A DNA stretch of 64,000 nt from Thioalkalivibrio sp. ALJ24. Its GTDB lineage: Bacteria; Pseudomonadota; Gammaproteobacteria; Ectothiorhodospirales; Ectothiorhodospiraceae. How positions within the stretch are numbered: position 1 is the first letter of the stretch; each line of letters opens with the position of its first letter. Where the stretch lies: assembly GCF_000377785.1 (NCBI RefSeq), contig NZ_KB898726.1, positions 89,801-153,800 of the forward strand. The letters run 5' to 3'. The position numbers were made by a program, and so were the translations under genes. Of this stretch, positions 1 to 9,777 are shown in pieces. The notes under the pieces are model-generated. The model was given only the letters and a program-made list of their open reading frames with translations, made no database searches and was not told where the DNA came from.

Positions 1-112
1 CCTCCAGCTCGTGTTCGTCGCAGGAGCCTCGCCAGGCCAGGTCCTTGACCAGGCTTGCGGCCTGGAAGATGGCCGCCAGTGCGAGGGTGCGGTTGTGATC
101 GCTGCGCTCCAA
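1..112 (-). CDS. hflD: HflD family protein, N-terminal fragment cut by the window edge
   Basis: The first 112 bases read on the minus strand encode about 37 residues that include [18 protein letters not shown] and GSCDEHELE. These line up with the start of E. coli HflD (LALAGICQSARLVQQLAH, then GHCDADAL). HflD is a peripheral membrane protein known as a lysogenization regulator. The frame is closed by a TGA ten codons upstream, and the only start in between is TTG at 112, with a GGACGG stretch about 8 bases before it. It lies 61 bases downstream of mnmA, the usual mnmA-hflD order in gammaproteobacteria. The rest of the gene is outside the window. Confidence 0.75.
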   Translation of the reverse strand, partial: MERSDHNRTLALAAIFQAASLVKDLAWRGSCDEHELE

Positions 113-173
113 GCCGTGTCCGTCCGGGTATGAGTATCAGGGCTCGCACTATACCGGAAACCGGCCACCGGAC

Positions 174-1295
174 TCATGCCCCGGCGGCCACCGGGGTGTC
201 CGAGGGCAGGGTGCGGCGCGTGGCGATCACCCCCCCGCCGAGACAGGTGCCGTCGTGGTAGAACACTACGGACTGACCGGGTGTCGCCGCGCGTTGGGGC
301 TGATCGAAGACCACCCGGGCGCGTCCGTCTGCCGCAAGGTGGATGCGGCAGTCCTGCAGCGGCTGGCGGTGACGCAGACGTGCCTGCAGGCGCTCGCCAT
401 CGGCAGGCACGCGATGGATCCAGTGCACGGGTTCGGTCATCAGCTCCGGGCTCATCAGCAGCGGATGGGCCGAATCCTGGGCCACGATCAGACGATTCCC
501 CGCGAGGTCCTTGTCGACCACGTACCACGGGGCATCGGCGGCACCCTCGACCCCGCCGATGCCCAGCCCCTGGCGCTGGCCCAGGGTGTAGAACATCAGT
601 CCATGATGCCGCGCGATTGCCCGACCGTCCGGCGTACAGATGTCGCCTTCGCTGCCTTCCAGGTAACGAGCCAGGAATTCGCGAAACGGGCGTTCGCCGA
701 TGAAACAGATGCCGGTGGAATCCTTGCGCGCATGGTTGGGCAGGCCGCGCTCGCGCGCGATCTCGCGCACCCGTTCCTTGGGCAGGTCGCCCAGCGGAAA
801 GCGCGCCGGACGCAGCTGGGCCTGATCCAGGGCGTGCAGGAAATAGGTCTGATCCTTGTTGGCGTCCGCGGCCACCCGCAGTTCACTGTGGTCGGGACCG
901 TGCCAGGCACGGGCGTAGTGCCCCGTGGCGATGGCCTCGCCGCCCAGGGCCTGCGCCTGCTCGAGGAAGGAACGGAACTTGATCTCGCGGTTGCACAGGA
1001 TGTCCGGGTTGGGGGTGCGCCCGGCGCGGTATTCGTGCAGGAACTGCTGGAACACGCGCTGGCGGTAGTCCTCGGCGAAGTTCGCCTTGTGCAGCGGGAT
1101 CTCCAGCGTGGCCGCAACCTCGCGCGCCATCGCGTAGTCGTCCTCGGCCGCACACTGACCGTCCGCGTCGTCGTCTTCCCAGTTCTTCATGAACAGGCCT
1201 TCCACGCGATGGCCCGCCTCCAGCAGGCGGGCGGCGGCCACCGCCGAATCCACGCCGCCGGAAAGGCCCACGATGATGCGTTCGGAGGCTGCCAT
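174..1295 (-). CDS. mnmA: tRNA-specific 2-thiouridylase MnmA
   Basis: MnmA puts sulfur on uridine 34 of the wobble position in Lys, Glu and Gln tRNAs, using sulfur relayed by the Tus proteins. The 373-residue protein has the ATP pyrophosphatase loop SGGVDS at residues 12-17. Its two catalytic cysteines are visible: Cys101 in PDILCNREIKF and Cys197 in STGICFIGERPF. Length is normal for the family. The ATG lies one base past the nudJ stop codon, so the two genes are very likely cotranscribed and translationally coupled, with hflD following. Confidence 0.97.
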   Translation of the reverse strand: MAASERIIVGLSGGVDSAVAAARLLEAGHRVEGLFMKNWEDDDADGQCAAEDDYAMAREVAATLEIPLHKANFAEDYRQRVFQQFLHEYRAGRTPNPDILCNREIKFRSFLEQAQALGGEAIATGHYARAWHGPDHSELRVAADANKDQTYFLHALDQAQLRPARFPLGDLPKERVREIARERGLPNHARKDSTGICFIGERPFREFLARYLEGSEGDICTPDGRAIARHHGLMFYTLGQRQGLGIGGVEGAADAPWYVVDKDLAGNRLIVAQDSAHPLLMSPELMTEPVHWIHRVPADGERLQARLRHRQPLQDCRIHLAADGRARVVFDQPQRAATPGQSVVFYHDGTCLGGGVIATRRTLPSDTPVAAGA

Positions 1296-1296
1296 G

Positions 1297-1773
1297 CTAG
1301 CCGGCGCGCGACGGCGAGGGGAGATTGTCGACCAGTTCGCCGGCGGACTCCAGCGGCAGGCGCAGGCCGGATTCCCAGCGCCGCAGGGTGCGCGCCACCA
1401 GCGGGCTGCGCAGGGGCCAGTCGTTCAGGGCGGTGGCGGCATCCAGCCAGTGATTGGCGAGGATCGCCGGATCACGCTCCGGGGGGCGGGCCGGGGTGGT
1501 CACCGACCCGCTGAACGCCACGCGCAGGATCACGGCACCACCGGCCAGGCGCAGCAGATCGCAGCCCAGCGAGTACTGCGGGGCGAAGTCCAGCGCCGTC
1601 TCCTCGCGGACCTCGCGGCAGACCGCGCCGAGCAGGTCTTCGTCGGGGTCCAGGTGACCGGCCGGCTGGTTGAGCACGCACCGGCCGGCATCCTCTTCCT
1701 CGACGAACAGAAAGCGGCCGCGATCCTCGATCACGGCGGCCACGGTGATATGGCAGCGCAGGCGGTCATTCAT
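1297..1773 (-). CDS. nudJ: Nudix hydrolase, NudJ-type phosphatase
   Basis: A 158-residue Nudix protein. The Nudix box spans about residues 39-61, beginning GHLDPDE and ending REVREETAL, and fits the GX5EX7REUXEE consensus. E. coli NudJ dephosphorylates nucleoside di- and triphosphates and hydroxymethylpyrimidine pyrophosphate. The order nudJ-mnmA-hflD is the E. coli order, which supports the specific name. The start chosen is the ATG at 1773, which begins [14 protein letters not shown]. An upstream in-frame ATG would add 30 residues without family similarity and would run into the icd promoter region. Confidence 0.88.
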   Translation of the reverse strand: MNDRLRCHITVAAVIEDRGRFLFVEEEDAGRCVLNQPAGHLDPDEDLLGAVCREVREETALDFAPQYSLGCDLLRLAGGAVILRVAFSGSVTTPARPPERDPAILANHWLDAATALNDWPLRSPLVARTLRRWESGLRLPLESAGELVDNLPSPSRAG

Positions 1774-1820
1774 GCGCGCATGATACCCGCCGCCCGGCGG
1801 CGAAGGCCACGGACGCCATG

Positions 1821-1826
1821 TATAAT
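1821..1826 (+). promoter_or_regulatory. Predicted -10 box for icd
   Basis: A perfect TATAAT lies 48 bases before the icd ATG in the gap between the divergent nudJ and icd genes. No good -35 box is seen about 17 bases upstream, so this is a motif-level call only. Confidence 0.4.
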
Positions 1827-1874
1827 CGGACGCAATCCCAACCCCATCTTCAGCGCGCTGCAAAAGGAGTCTTC

Positions 1875-3137
<1,263 letters not shown>

Positions 3138-3211
3138 AGCCGGACTTCCGGGATATCCGGCGCGGATACTTGGCCGACGCCGGGAACCGATGGATGATGT
3201 CAGGACTCAAC

Positions 3212-3217
3212 TATAAT
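3212..3217 (+). promoter_or_regulatory. Predicted -10 box for clpS
   Basis: A perfect TATAAT sits 46 bases upstream of the clpS ATG in the 125-base gap after icd. The matching -35 is weak. The site suggests that clpS-clpA has its own promoter. Confidence 0.4.
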
Positions 3218-3262
3218 GAACACGCGGTACCGACGGGTACCACGAGTGCGAGCCGGACCAAC

Positions 3263-3589
3263 ATGAGTGACGACAAGCCCCGCAAACCCGATCACGACGA
3301 ATCTGTTGCGGTCGACGAATCGAGGCCGGAACTCAAGCCACCACGGCAGTACAAGGTCGTGTTGAACAACGACGACTACACGCCGATGGAGTTCGTGGTG
3401 GAGGTCCTGGAGACCTTCTTTGGCATGGACCGCGAGAAGGCCACCCGGGTGATGCTGCAGGTGCATACCCGGGGCAAGGGCGTGTGCGGCATCTACACTC
3501 GAGATGTCGCCGAGACCAAGGTGGCCCAGGTGAATGAATACGCCCGGAGTCATCAGCACCCACTGCTATGCTCGATGGAGGAGGCCTGA
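3263..3589 (+). CDS. clpS: ATP-dependent Clp protease adaptor ClpS
   Basis: ClpS recognises N-degron substrates and delivers them to ClpA-ClpP. The 108-residue protein has an acidic flexible N-terminal tail. The folded core starts near [17 protein letters not shown], whose Asn-Asp residues bind the N-terminal residue of the substrate. The ATG at 3263 ([13 protein letters not shown]) is chosen because upstream sequence in this frame lies inside icd. It sits five bases before clpA, the usual clpS-clpA operon. Confidence 0.95.
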   Translation: MSDDKPRKPDHDESVAVDESRPELKPPRQYKVVLNNDDYTPMEFVVEVLETFFGMDREKATRVMLQVHTRGKGVCGIYTRDVAETKVAQVNEYARSHQHPLLCSMEEA

Positions 3590-3594
3590 CCCCC

Positions 3595-5871
3595 ATGCTC
3601 GACAAGGAACTCGAATTCAGTCTGAACCTGGTCTTCAAGGAGGCCCGCGAAAAGCGCCACGAGTTCGTGACCGTGGAACATCTGCTGATGGCCCTGGCAC
3701 AGAACCCCAGTGCGGCCACCGTCCTGCGGGCCTGCGGCGCGGATCTTGACCGGATCCGCGAGGAGCTGGAGGCCTATATCGACGAGAACACCCCGCGCAT
3801 CCCGCCGAACGACACCCGCGAGACCCAGCCCACCCTGGGCTTCCAGCGGGTGCTGCAGCGCGCGGTGTTCCACGTGCAGTCCAGCGGACGCAAGGAGGTC
3901 TCGGGCGCCAACGTGCTGGTGGCGCTGTTCGGCGAGCAGGACAGCCAGGCACTGTACGTACTGGGGCAGCAGAACGTCTCGCGTCTGGACGTGGTCAACT
4001 TCATTTCCCACGGGATCTCCAAGGTGGGGGAAGACGAGCTGGGCCAGATCCATCAGGAGCAGTCCGAGGAGTCCGCGGAGCAGCAGGGCGAGACGGTGGC
4101 CGAAGAAAAGACCAATGCCCTGCAGCTGTACGCCACCAATCTCAACGAGAAGGCGCGCAAGGACGAGATCGACCCGCTGATCGGACGCGATCACGAGATC
4201 GAACGCACCATCCAGATCCTCTGCCGCCGGCGCAAGAACAACCCGCTGCTGGTCGGCGAGGCCGGGGTCGGCAAGACCGCGATCGCCGAGGGGCTGGCAC
4301 GGCGCGTGGTGGACGGCCAGGTGCCGGAGGCGATCGAAGAAGCCACGGTCTATGCCCTGGACCTGGGTGCGCTGGTGGCCGGGACCAAATATCGCGGTGA
4401 TTTCGAGAAGCGCCTGAAGGGCGTGCTGGCGCAGCTGAAGAAGGAACCCGCCGCGGTCCTGTTCATCGACGAGATCCACACCATCATTGGAGCCGGTGCG
4501 GCTTCCGGCGGGGTGATGGACGCCTCCAATCTGATCAAGCCGATGCTCGCCTCCGGCGAGCTCAAGTGCATCGGGTCAACCACCTATCAGGAATATCGCG
4601 GGATCTTCGAGAAGGATCGTGCGCTGGCGCGCCGTTTCCAGAAGATCGAGGTCCCGGAACCCACGGTGGAGGAGACCTACCGTATCCTGCGCGGCCTCAA
4701 GTCCCGCTTCGAAACGCATCACAACGTGCGCTTCACCAAGCCGGCCCTGCAGGCAGCGGCCGAACTGTCGGACCGCTACATCACCGACCGTTTCCTCCCG
4801 GACAAGGCGATCGACCTGATCGACGAGGCCGGGGCCAGCCGTCAGCTGCAGCCGGCGAGTCAGCGCAAGAAGACCATCGGCGTGCAGGACATCGAGAACA
4901 TCGTGGCCAAGATCGCGCGCATCCCGCCGAAATCGGTGTCCAGCACCGACAAGGAGACCCTGCGCAACCTGGAACGCAACCTGAAGATGACGGTGTTCGG
5001 CCAGGACGAGGCGATCGGCACGCTGAGCACCGCCATCAAGATGTCGCGCTCCGGCCTGGGTGACCAGGACAAGCCGATCGGATCGTTCCTGTTTGCCGGA
5101 CCCACCGGGGTCGGCAAGACCGAGGTCACGCGACAGCTGGCCCAGCAGATGGGGATCCACCTGGCGCGCTTCGACATGTCCGAATACATGGAACGCCACA
5201 CGGTCTCGCGGCTGATCGGTGCGCCGCCGGGTTATGTCGGCTACGACGAGGGCGGTCTGCTGACGGATGCCATCCTCAAGCATCCGCATTCGGTGCTGCT
5301 GCTCGACGAGATCGAGAAGGCCCATCCCGACGTGTTCAACGTGCTGCTGCAGGTAATGGATCACGGCACGCTGACCGACACCAACGGGCGGGAAGTGGAT
5401 TTCCGCAACGTGATCCTGGTGATGACCACCAACGCCGGGGCAGAGGCGGCTTCACGTCCGTCGGTGGGTTTCACCCGTCAGGACCATTCGAGCGACGCGA
5501 TGGAGGCCATCAAGCGGACCTTTACCCCGGAATTCCGCAACCGGCTGGATGCGACCATCCAGTTTGGTCCGCTGGACGAGGCGACCATCCTGAACGTGGT
5601 CGACAAGTTCCTCACCCAGCTCCAGGCGCAGCTGGACGAGAAGAAGGTCGCCCTGACGGTGGACTCCGACGCACGGGCCTGGCTGGCCGAACACGGTTAC
5701 GACGCGCAGATGGGTGCGCGGCCCATGGGACGGACCATCCAGGAGCACATCAAGAAGCCGCTGGCGGACGAGCTCCTGTTCGGCAAGCTGGCGCAGGGTG
5801 GCGAAGTGACCGTGCGCCTGGGCGAGGACGGCCTCGAGATGGACATCCACGAACCCGCCGTCTCTTCCTGA
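3595..5871 (+). CDS. clpA: ATP-dependent Clp protease ATP-binding subunit ClpA
   Basis: ClpA is the AAA+ unfoldase that feeds substrates into ClpP. At 758 residues it has the same length as E. coli ClpA. The N-terminal ClpS-binding repeat domain ([20 protein letters not shown]) is followed by two AAA+ modules. Their Walker A motifs are GEAGVGKT at residues 221-228 and GPTGVGKT at 502-509, each with a Walker B (LFIDEIHT and LLLDEIEK). The start is the ATG giving [10 protein letters not shown]; an ATG nine codons upstream overlaps clpS and is not conserved. Confidence 0.97.
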   Translation: MLDKELEFSLNLVFKEAREKRHEFVTVEHLLMALAQNPSAATVLRACGADLDRIREELEAYIDENTPRIPPNDTRETQPTLGFQRVLQRAVFHVQSSGRKEVSGANVLVALFGEQDSQALYVLGQQNVSRLDVVNFISHGISKVGEDELGQIHQEQSEESAEQQGETVAEEKTNALQLYATNLNEKARKDEIDPLIGRDHEIERTIQILCRRRKNNPLLVGEAGVGKTAIAEGLARRVVDGQVPEAIEEATVYALDLGALVAGTKYRGDFEKRLKGVLAQLKKEPAAVLFIDEIHTIIGAGAASGGVMDASNLIKPMLASGELKCIGSTTYQEYRGIFEKDRALARRFQKIEVPEPTVEETYRILRGLKSRFETHHNVRFTKPALQAAAELSDRYITDRFLPDKAIDLIDEAGASRQLQPASQRKKTIGVQDIENIVAKIARIPPKSVSSTDKETLRNLERNLKMTVFGQDEAIGTLSTAIKMSRSGLGDQDKPIGSFLFAGPTGVGKTEVTRQLAQQMGIHLARFDMSEYMERHTVSRLIGAPPGYVGYDEGGLLTDAILKHPHSVLLLDEIEKAHPDVFNVLLQVMDHGTLTDTNGREVDFRNVILVMTTNAGAEAASRPSVGFTRQDHSSDAMEAIKRTFTPEFRNRLDATIQFGPLDEATILNVVDKFLTQLQAQLDEKKVALTVDSDARAWLAEHGYDAQMGARPMGRTIQEHIKKPLADELLFGKLAQGGEVTVRLGEDGLEMDIHEPAVSS

Positions 5872-5885
5872 TCCGACCGCGAACC

Positions 5886-5911
5886 GGGACACCGCGAGCT
5901 TGTGGTGTCCC
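5886..5911 (+). repeat. Inverted repeat (stem-loop) just after clpA
   Basis: Perfect 8-base arms GGGACACC and GGTGTCCC are separated by a 10-base loop, 14 bases after the clpA stop codon and six bases before the next terminator hairpin. There is no T-run after it, so it is probably a 3' end stabiliser rather than a second terminator. Confidence 0.5.
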
Positions 5912-5916
5912 TCACG

Positions 5917-5951
5917 AAAAAGGCCGGCACCCCTCGGGGCGCCGGCCTTTT
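5917..5951. terminator. Bidirectional intrinsic terminator between clpA and infA
   Basis: An 11-base stem AAAAGGCCGGC paired with GCCGGCCTTTT is extended by CCCC/GGGG past one mismatch. It has A-tracts on the left and T-tracts on the right, so it can end transcription from clpA (plus) and from infA (minus). The two genes converge here. Confidence 0.82.
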
Positions 5952-5976
5952 GCATGCCGGGGAGACTGTGGCGCGC

Positions 5977-6195
5977 TTACTTGTTGCGGTAGACGATGCG
6001 ACCCTTGCTCAGATCGTAGGGCGTCATCTGCACGATGACCTTGTCGCCGCGCAGGATCCGGATATAGTGCTTGCGCATCTTCCCGGAGATGTGCGCGGTG
6101 ATCGTGTGCCCGTTCTCGAGCTCCACCCGGAAGGTGGTGTTGGGGAGCGTCTCGACGACGGTTCCTTCGAGCTCGATTTCGTCTTCCTTCGCCAT
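5977..6195 (-). CDS. infA: Translation initiation factor IF-1
   Basis: IF-1 binds the ribosomal A site during initiation. The 72-residue protein is a single OB-fold: [19 protein letters not shown], then [20 protein letters not shown], ending GRIVYRNK. Length equals that of E. coli IF-1. The start ATG at 6195 is preceded by GAGGAACT; an ATG 16 codons further out is in frame but not conserved. The clpA-infA neighbourhood is typical of gammaproteobacteria. Confidence 0.97.
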   Translation of the reverse strand: MAKEDEIELEGTVVETLPNTTFRVELENGHTITAHISGKMRKHYIRILRGDKVIVQMTPYDLSKGRIVYRNK

Positions 6196-6228
6196 GCAGT
6201 TCCTCGCGTAATGAATCAGGGTTGCGAC

Positions 6229-6256
6229 ATTATGCGGATGCATGGCAGGAACTCAA
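6229..6256 (-). promoter_or_regulatory. Predicted infA promoter
   Basis: Read on the minus strand, TTGAGT, 16 bases, then CATAAT form a sigma-70-like promoter, with the -10 about 34 bases before the infA ATG. It faces away from the fabD promoter. Confidence 0.5.
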
Positions 6257-6286
6257 GCGGCACCACGCGGAACGTGCGCGCCGTGT

Positions 6287-6315
6287 TTGCCGGAGCGTTC
6301 CTCAACGCCTACACT
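6287..6315 (+). promoter_or_regulatory. Predicted fabD promoter
   Basis: TTGCCG, 17 bases, then TACACT lie 37 bases before the fabD start and match sigma-70 spacing. This would drive the fab genes independently of infA. Confidence 0.5.
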
Positions 6316-6352
6316 ACTGCAGCCTTCCCATCCAGCGAGTATGGATACGAAC

Positions 6353-7297
6353 ATGACAGTTTCCTGGGCAGCCGTCTTTCCGGGACAGGGATCCCAGTCC
6401 GTGGGCATGCTGGCGGACGTCGGCGATGACTTCGCGGTCGTGCGGGACACCTTCCAGGAGGCCTCCGACTGCCTCGATGCCGACCTGTGGAGCCTGGTCC
6501 AGCATGGCCCGGCCGAACAGCTGGACGACACCCGCTGGACCCAGCCGGCCATGCTGGCCGCCGGGGTCGCATGCTGGCGCATGCTGCGCGAGCAGGGCGT
6601 GCCGGACCCGCTGGCCGTCGCCGGTCACAGTCTGGGGGAATACAGCGCGCTGGTGGCCAGCGGCGCCCTGCGGTTCGCGGATGCCGTGCGCCTGGTGGCT
6701 GAACGGGCCCGCGCGATGCAGGACGCGGTACCGGCGGGCGAGGGAGCGATGGCCGCGATCCTGGGTCTGGAGGATGCCGACGTGATCGCCCTGTGCGAGG
6801 CGCAGGCCGACGGCGAGACCCTCGAAGCAGTGAATTTCAACGCGCCGGGACAGGTAGTGATCGCCGGCACGGCCGGGGCCGTGGATCGCGCCGTGTCCGC
6901 GGCTCGCGATGCGGGCGCCAAACGCGCGCTGAAGTTGCCGGTGTCGGTGCCCTCCCACTGTGCGCTGATGCGCCCCGCTGCAGAACGTCTGCAGGCGGCG
7001 CTGGACGCCGCGGAAATCCGGGCCCCGCAGATCCCCGTGTGGCAGAACGCGACCGCGGCGCCGGCGAGCGACGTGGACACCCTGAAGGCCCGTTTGGCGG
7101 AGCAGCTGTACCGGCCGGTCCGCTGGGTGGAAATCGTTCATGGGCTGCGCGATGCCGGCGCCGATCTGCAGGTGGAATGCGGTCCCGGTCGGGTGCTCAC
7201 CGGGCTCGCGAAACGCATCGACCGTTCGATCGTACATCCGGACGTGGCCGACCGGGCGACGCTGGAAGCCGCCCGCGATCGCCTGACCGCGTCCTGA
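6353..7297 (+). CDS. fabD: Malonyl-CoA:ACP transacylase FabD
   Basis: FabD moves malonyl groups from CoA to acyl carrier protein for fatty acid synthesis. The 314-residue protein starts MTVSWAAVFPGQGSQSVGML, as in E. coli FabD. Its nucleophile is Ser93 in GHSLGEYSAL. An ATG four codons upstream (MDTN) is also possible; the chosen start fits the usual FabD N-terminus and has GGA at a fair distance. fabG follows after 34 bases. The usual upstream fab genes (fabH, plsX, rpmF) are not here. Confidence 0.95.
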   Translation: MTVSWAAVFPGQGSQSVGMLADVGDDFAVVRDTFQEASDCLDADLWSLVQHGPAEQLDDTRWTQPAMLAAGVACWRMLREQGVPDPLAVAGHSLGEYSALVASGALRFADAVRLVAERARAMQDAVPAGEGAMAAILGLEDADVIALCEAQADGETLEAVNFNAPGQVVIAGTAGAVDRAVSAARDAGAKRALKLPVSVPSHCALMRPAAERLQAALDAAEIRAPQIPVWQNATAAPASDVDTLKARLAEQLYRPVRWVEIVHGLRDAGADLQVECGPGRVLTGLAKRIDRSIVHPDVADRATLEAARDRLTAS

Positions 7298-7331
7298 TCC
7301 GCGCTCACTCTCAATCGCAAGGAAACCGTTG

Positions 7332-8069
7332 ATGTCGGAACAGCAACGAACCGCTCTGGTCACCGGTGCGAGCCGCGGTATCGGCGCGGCCATTGCCCGT
7401 CGCCTGGCCGAACAGGGTATGCAGGTGATCGGCACCGCCACCAGCGAGGCCGGCGCCGCCCGCATCTCCGAGGCGCTGGCGCCGTGGAACGGCCGTGGCG
7501 TGGCCATGGACGTGACCGACGCCGCTTCGGTCAAGGGCGCCCTGGACGATATCCAGGCCACCGAAGGCGGCATTGAGGTGCTGGTCAACAATGCGGGGAT
7601 TACCCGCGACGCCCTGTTCATGCGGCTGAAGGACGAGGACTGGGATGCGGTGATCGACACCAACCTGACCGCCGCCGCGCGCCTGACCCAGAAGGTCATC
7701 AAGGGCATGATGAAGGCGCGGCGCGGGCGCGTGGTGCTGATCGGCTCGGTGGTCGGCACCGCCGGCAACGCCGGCCAGACCAATTATGCCGCAGCCAAGG
7801 CCGGGCTGGCCGGGTTCGCCCGCTCCCTGGCCCGCGAGGTCGGGGCACGCAACATCACGGTCAATACCGTGGCGCCGGGATTTATCGATACCGACATGAC
7901 GCGGGAGCTGGACGAGGCCACCCGCGAACGCCTGCTGAGCGAGATCCCGCTGGGCCGTCTGGGCGACGCCGAGGAAGTGGCGGCCGCGGTGGGGTTCCTC
8001 GCTTCCGAAGAAGCTGGCTACATTACGGGGGAGACCCTGCACGTGAACGGCGGCATGTTCATGCATTGA
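7332..8069 (+). CDS. fabG: 3-oxoacyl-ACP reductase FabG
   Basis: FabG reduces beta-ketoacyl-ACP with NADPH. The 245-residue short-chain dehydrogenase has the cofactor motif TGASRGIG at 11-18, NNAG at 86-89, and the catalytic set Ser139, Tyr152 and Lys156 (NYAAAK). The start is the ATG at 7332, preceded by AAGGAAA; a TTG immediately before it is in frame but poorly placed. It lies between fabD and acpP. Confidence 0.96.
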   Translation: MSEQQRTALVTGASRGIGAAIARRLAEQGMQVIGTATSEAGAARISEALAPWNGRGVAMDVTDAASVKGALDDIQATEGGIEVLVNNAGITRDALFMRLKDEDWDAVIDTNLTAAARLTQKVIKGMMKARRGRVVLIGSVVGTAGNAGQTNYAAAKAGLAGFARSLAREVGARNITVNTVAPGFIDTDMTRELDEATRERLLSEIPLGRLGDAEEVAAAVGFLASEEAGYITGETLHVNGGMFMH

Positions 8070-8132
8070 TCGGGACCGAGCAGGGTCAACAAACGGCCCG
8101 TCCCGGTTGTGGATCATGGCCGTGCTTTTCAA

Positions 8133-8138
8133 TAGAAT
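8133..8138 (+). promoter_or_regulatory. Possible -10 box for acpP
   Basis: TAGAAT lies 48 bases before the acpP ATG in the 117-base fabG-acpP gap. A TTGTGG upstream is 20 bases away, longer than ideal. A separate acpP promoter would fit the very high ACP levels known in bacteria. Confidence 0.3.
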
Positions 8139-8186
8139 GGCGGAGCTTTACCGGACCCGCCTCATATCCAAGGGGATGTTTCAACC

Positions 8187-8426
8187 ATGAGCAGCATTGA
8201 AGAACGCGTCAAAAAAATCGTTGTCGAGCAGCTGGGAGTCAAGGAAGAGGACGTCACGAACACCGCGGCTTTCGTCGACGATCTGGGCGCGGACTCGCTT
8301 GATACCGTCGAACTCGTGATGGCGCTCGAGGAGGAATTCGAAACGGAGATCCCCGACGAGCAGGCCGAGAAGATCACTACCGTCCAGCAGGCGATCGATT
8401 ACATCAACGAGCACGCCAAGGACTGA
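8187..8426 (+). CDS. acpP: Acyl carrier protein
   Basis: A 79-residue acidic protein that carries growing acyl chains on a phosphopantetheine arm. The attachment site is Ser37 in the conserved [10 protein letters not shown] motif. Length and sequence are those of primary-metabolism ACPs. It sits between fabG and fabF, as in E. coli. A strong stem-loop with a T-run follows the stop codon, so acpP is probably made in excess of fabF. Confidence 0.97.
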   Translation: MSSIEERVKKIVVEQLGVKEEDVTNTAAFVDDLGADSLDTVELVMALEEEFETEIPDEQAEKITTVQQAIDYINEHAKD

Positions 8427-8448
8427 ACCGGTCCTGATGGAAGGCGAG

Positions 8449-8479
8449 GGGGTCCGCGCCACGCTGCGGGACCCCTTTT
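8449..8479 (+). terminator. Intrinsic terminator or attenuator between acpP and fabF
   Basis: Arms GGGGTCC and GGACCCC enclose a 13-base loop and are followed directly by TTTT. It starts 23 bases after the acpP stop and ends 40 bases before fabF, so partial termination would favour acpP over fabF. Confidence 0.65.
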
Positions 8480-8518
8480 CGTCGTCTGCGTGCAGCCGTC
8501 ATTCGAGGGAGAACATCA

Positions 8519-9757
8519 TTGGCTAAGCGACGTGTTGTGGTCACCGGCCTCGGCATCGTGTCCCCGGTCGGGTCCACCATCGACAAGGCCTGGGACAACA
8601 TCAAGGCCGGGAACAGCGGAATCACGCCCATCGACGTGTTCGATGCCTCGGACATGCCGGTAAAGATCTCCGGTGCGGTCCGGGACTTCGAAGCCAATGA
8701 CTATGTCCCCGTCAAGGACCAGAAAAAGATGGACACCTTCGTCATCTACGGTCTGGCCGCGGGGTTGCAAGCGCTGGATGATTCCGGTCTGTCCGCAGAC
8801 ACTTCGGACCCCGAACGGATCGGAGTCGCGATCGGTTCCGGTATCGGAGGCCTGCCGTACATCGAGCGCTCCTACGGTGCCTATCTCAAGGGTGGTGCCC
8901 GCAAGATCTCGCCGTTCTTCGTCCCCAGCGCCATCATCAACATGGTCTCGGGGAATCTTTCCATCATGCGCGGGCTGGAAGGGCCGAACATCTCGATCGT
9001 ATCCGCCTGCGCGACCGGCACCCACAACATAGGCGATGCGGCGCGCATGATCGCCTACGGTGACGTCGACGCGATGGTCGCGGGCGGGGCTGAGATGGCC
9101 ACCACTCCGCTGGGAATCGGCGGCTTCGCCGCGGCGCGTGCCCTGTCCACGCGCAACGACGATCCCGCACGGGCCTCGCGCCCCTGGGACGCGGACCGCG
9201 ACGGCTTCGTACTCAGCGACGGGGCCGGGGTCATGGTACTCGAGGAGTACGAGCACGCGAAGGCCCGCGGCGCGAAGATCTACTGCGAGATCGCCGGCTT
9301 TGCCTGGAACTCCGATGCCCACCACATGACCCAGCCGGTCGAGGACGGCAGCGGTGCCTCCAAGTGCATGATCCGGGCCATGAAGGATGCGGGCGTGCAG
9401 CCGGAAGAAGTCAGCTACGTGAACGCTCACGGGACCTCGACCCCGGCCGGGGACCTGGCTGAAACCGAAGGGCTCAAGCGGACCTTTGGCGACCATGCGA
9501 AGAAGCTCCTGGTCAATTCCACCAAATCCATGACCGGTCACCTGCTGGGGGCGGCCGGAGGCATCGAGGGCGTGTTCACCGCACTCGCCCTGCGTGACCA
9601 GGTCTCGCCGCCGACGATCAACCTGGAGAACCCGGGCGAGGGCTGTGATCTGGATTACGTGCCCAACGAGGCGCGCGACATGACGGCCCGGGTGGCGCTG
9701 TCCAACTCCTTCGGCTTTGGCGGCACCAACGGAACCTTGGTGTTCCGCGCCATCTGA
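8519..9757 (+). CDS. fabF: 3-oxoacyl-ACP synthase II FabF
   Basis: FabF condenses malonyl-ACP with acyl-ACP during chain elongation. The 412-residue protein begins [18 protein letters not shown], matching E. coli FabF. The catalytic triad is visible: Cys164 in [11 protein letters not shown], His in HGTSTPAGD and His in [12 protein letters not shown]. The start codon is TTG, chosen because conservation begins there and GAGGGAGA lies about 8 bases upstream; no ATG or GTG fits. Confidence 0.95.
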   Translation: MAKRRVVVTGLGIVSPVGSTIDKAWDNIKAGNSGITPIDVFDASDMPVKISGAVRDFEANDYVPVKDQKKMDTFVIYGLAAGLQALDDSGLSADTSDPERIGVAIGSGIGGLPYIERSYGAYLKGGARKISPFFVPSAIINMVSGNLSIMRGLEGPNISIVSACATGTHNIGDAARMIAYGDVDAMVAGGAEMATTPLGIGGFAAARALSTRNDDPARASRPWDADRDGFVLSDGAGVMVLEEYEHAKARGAKIYCEIAGFAWNSDAHHMTQPVEDGSGASKCMIRAMKDAGVQPEEVSYVNAHGTSTPAGDLAETEGLKRTFGDHAKKLLVNSTKSMTGHLLGAAGGIEGVFTALALRDQVSPPTINLENPGEGCDLDYVPNEARDMTARVALSNSFGFGGTNGTLVFRAI

Positions 9758-9777
9758 TACCGGCCTCGCGCGGGCGC

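Noticed and set aside
3138-3262. Terminator after icd from GCCGGA/TCCGGC arms and a repeated GGTACC
   Set aside because: The arms are only six bases and no T-run follows; too weak to call.
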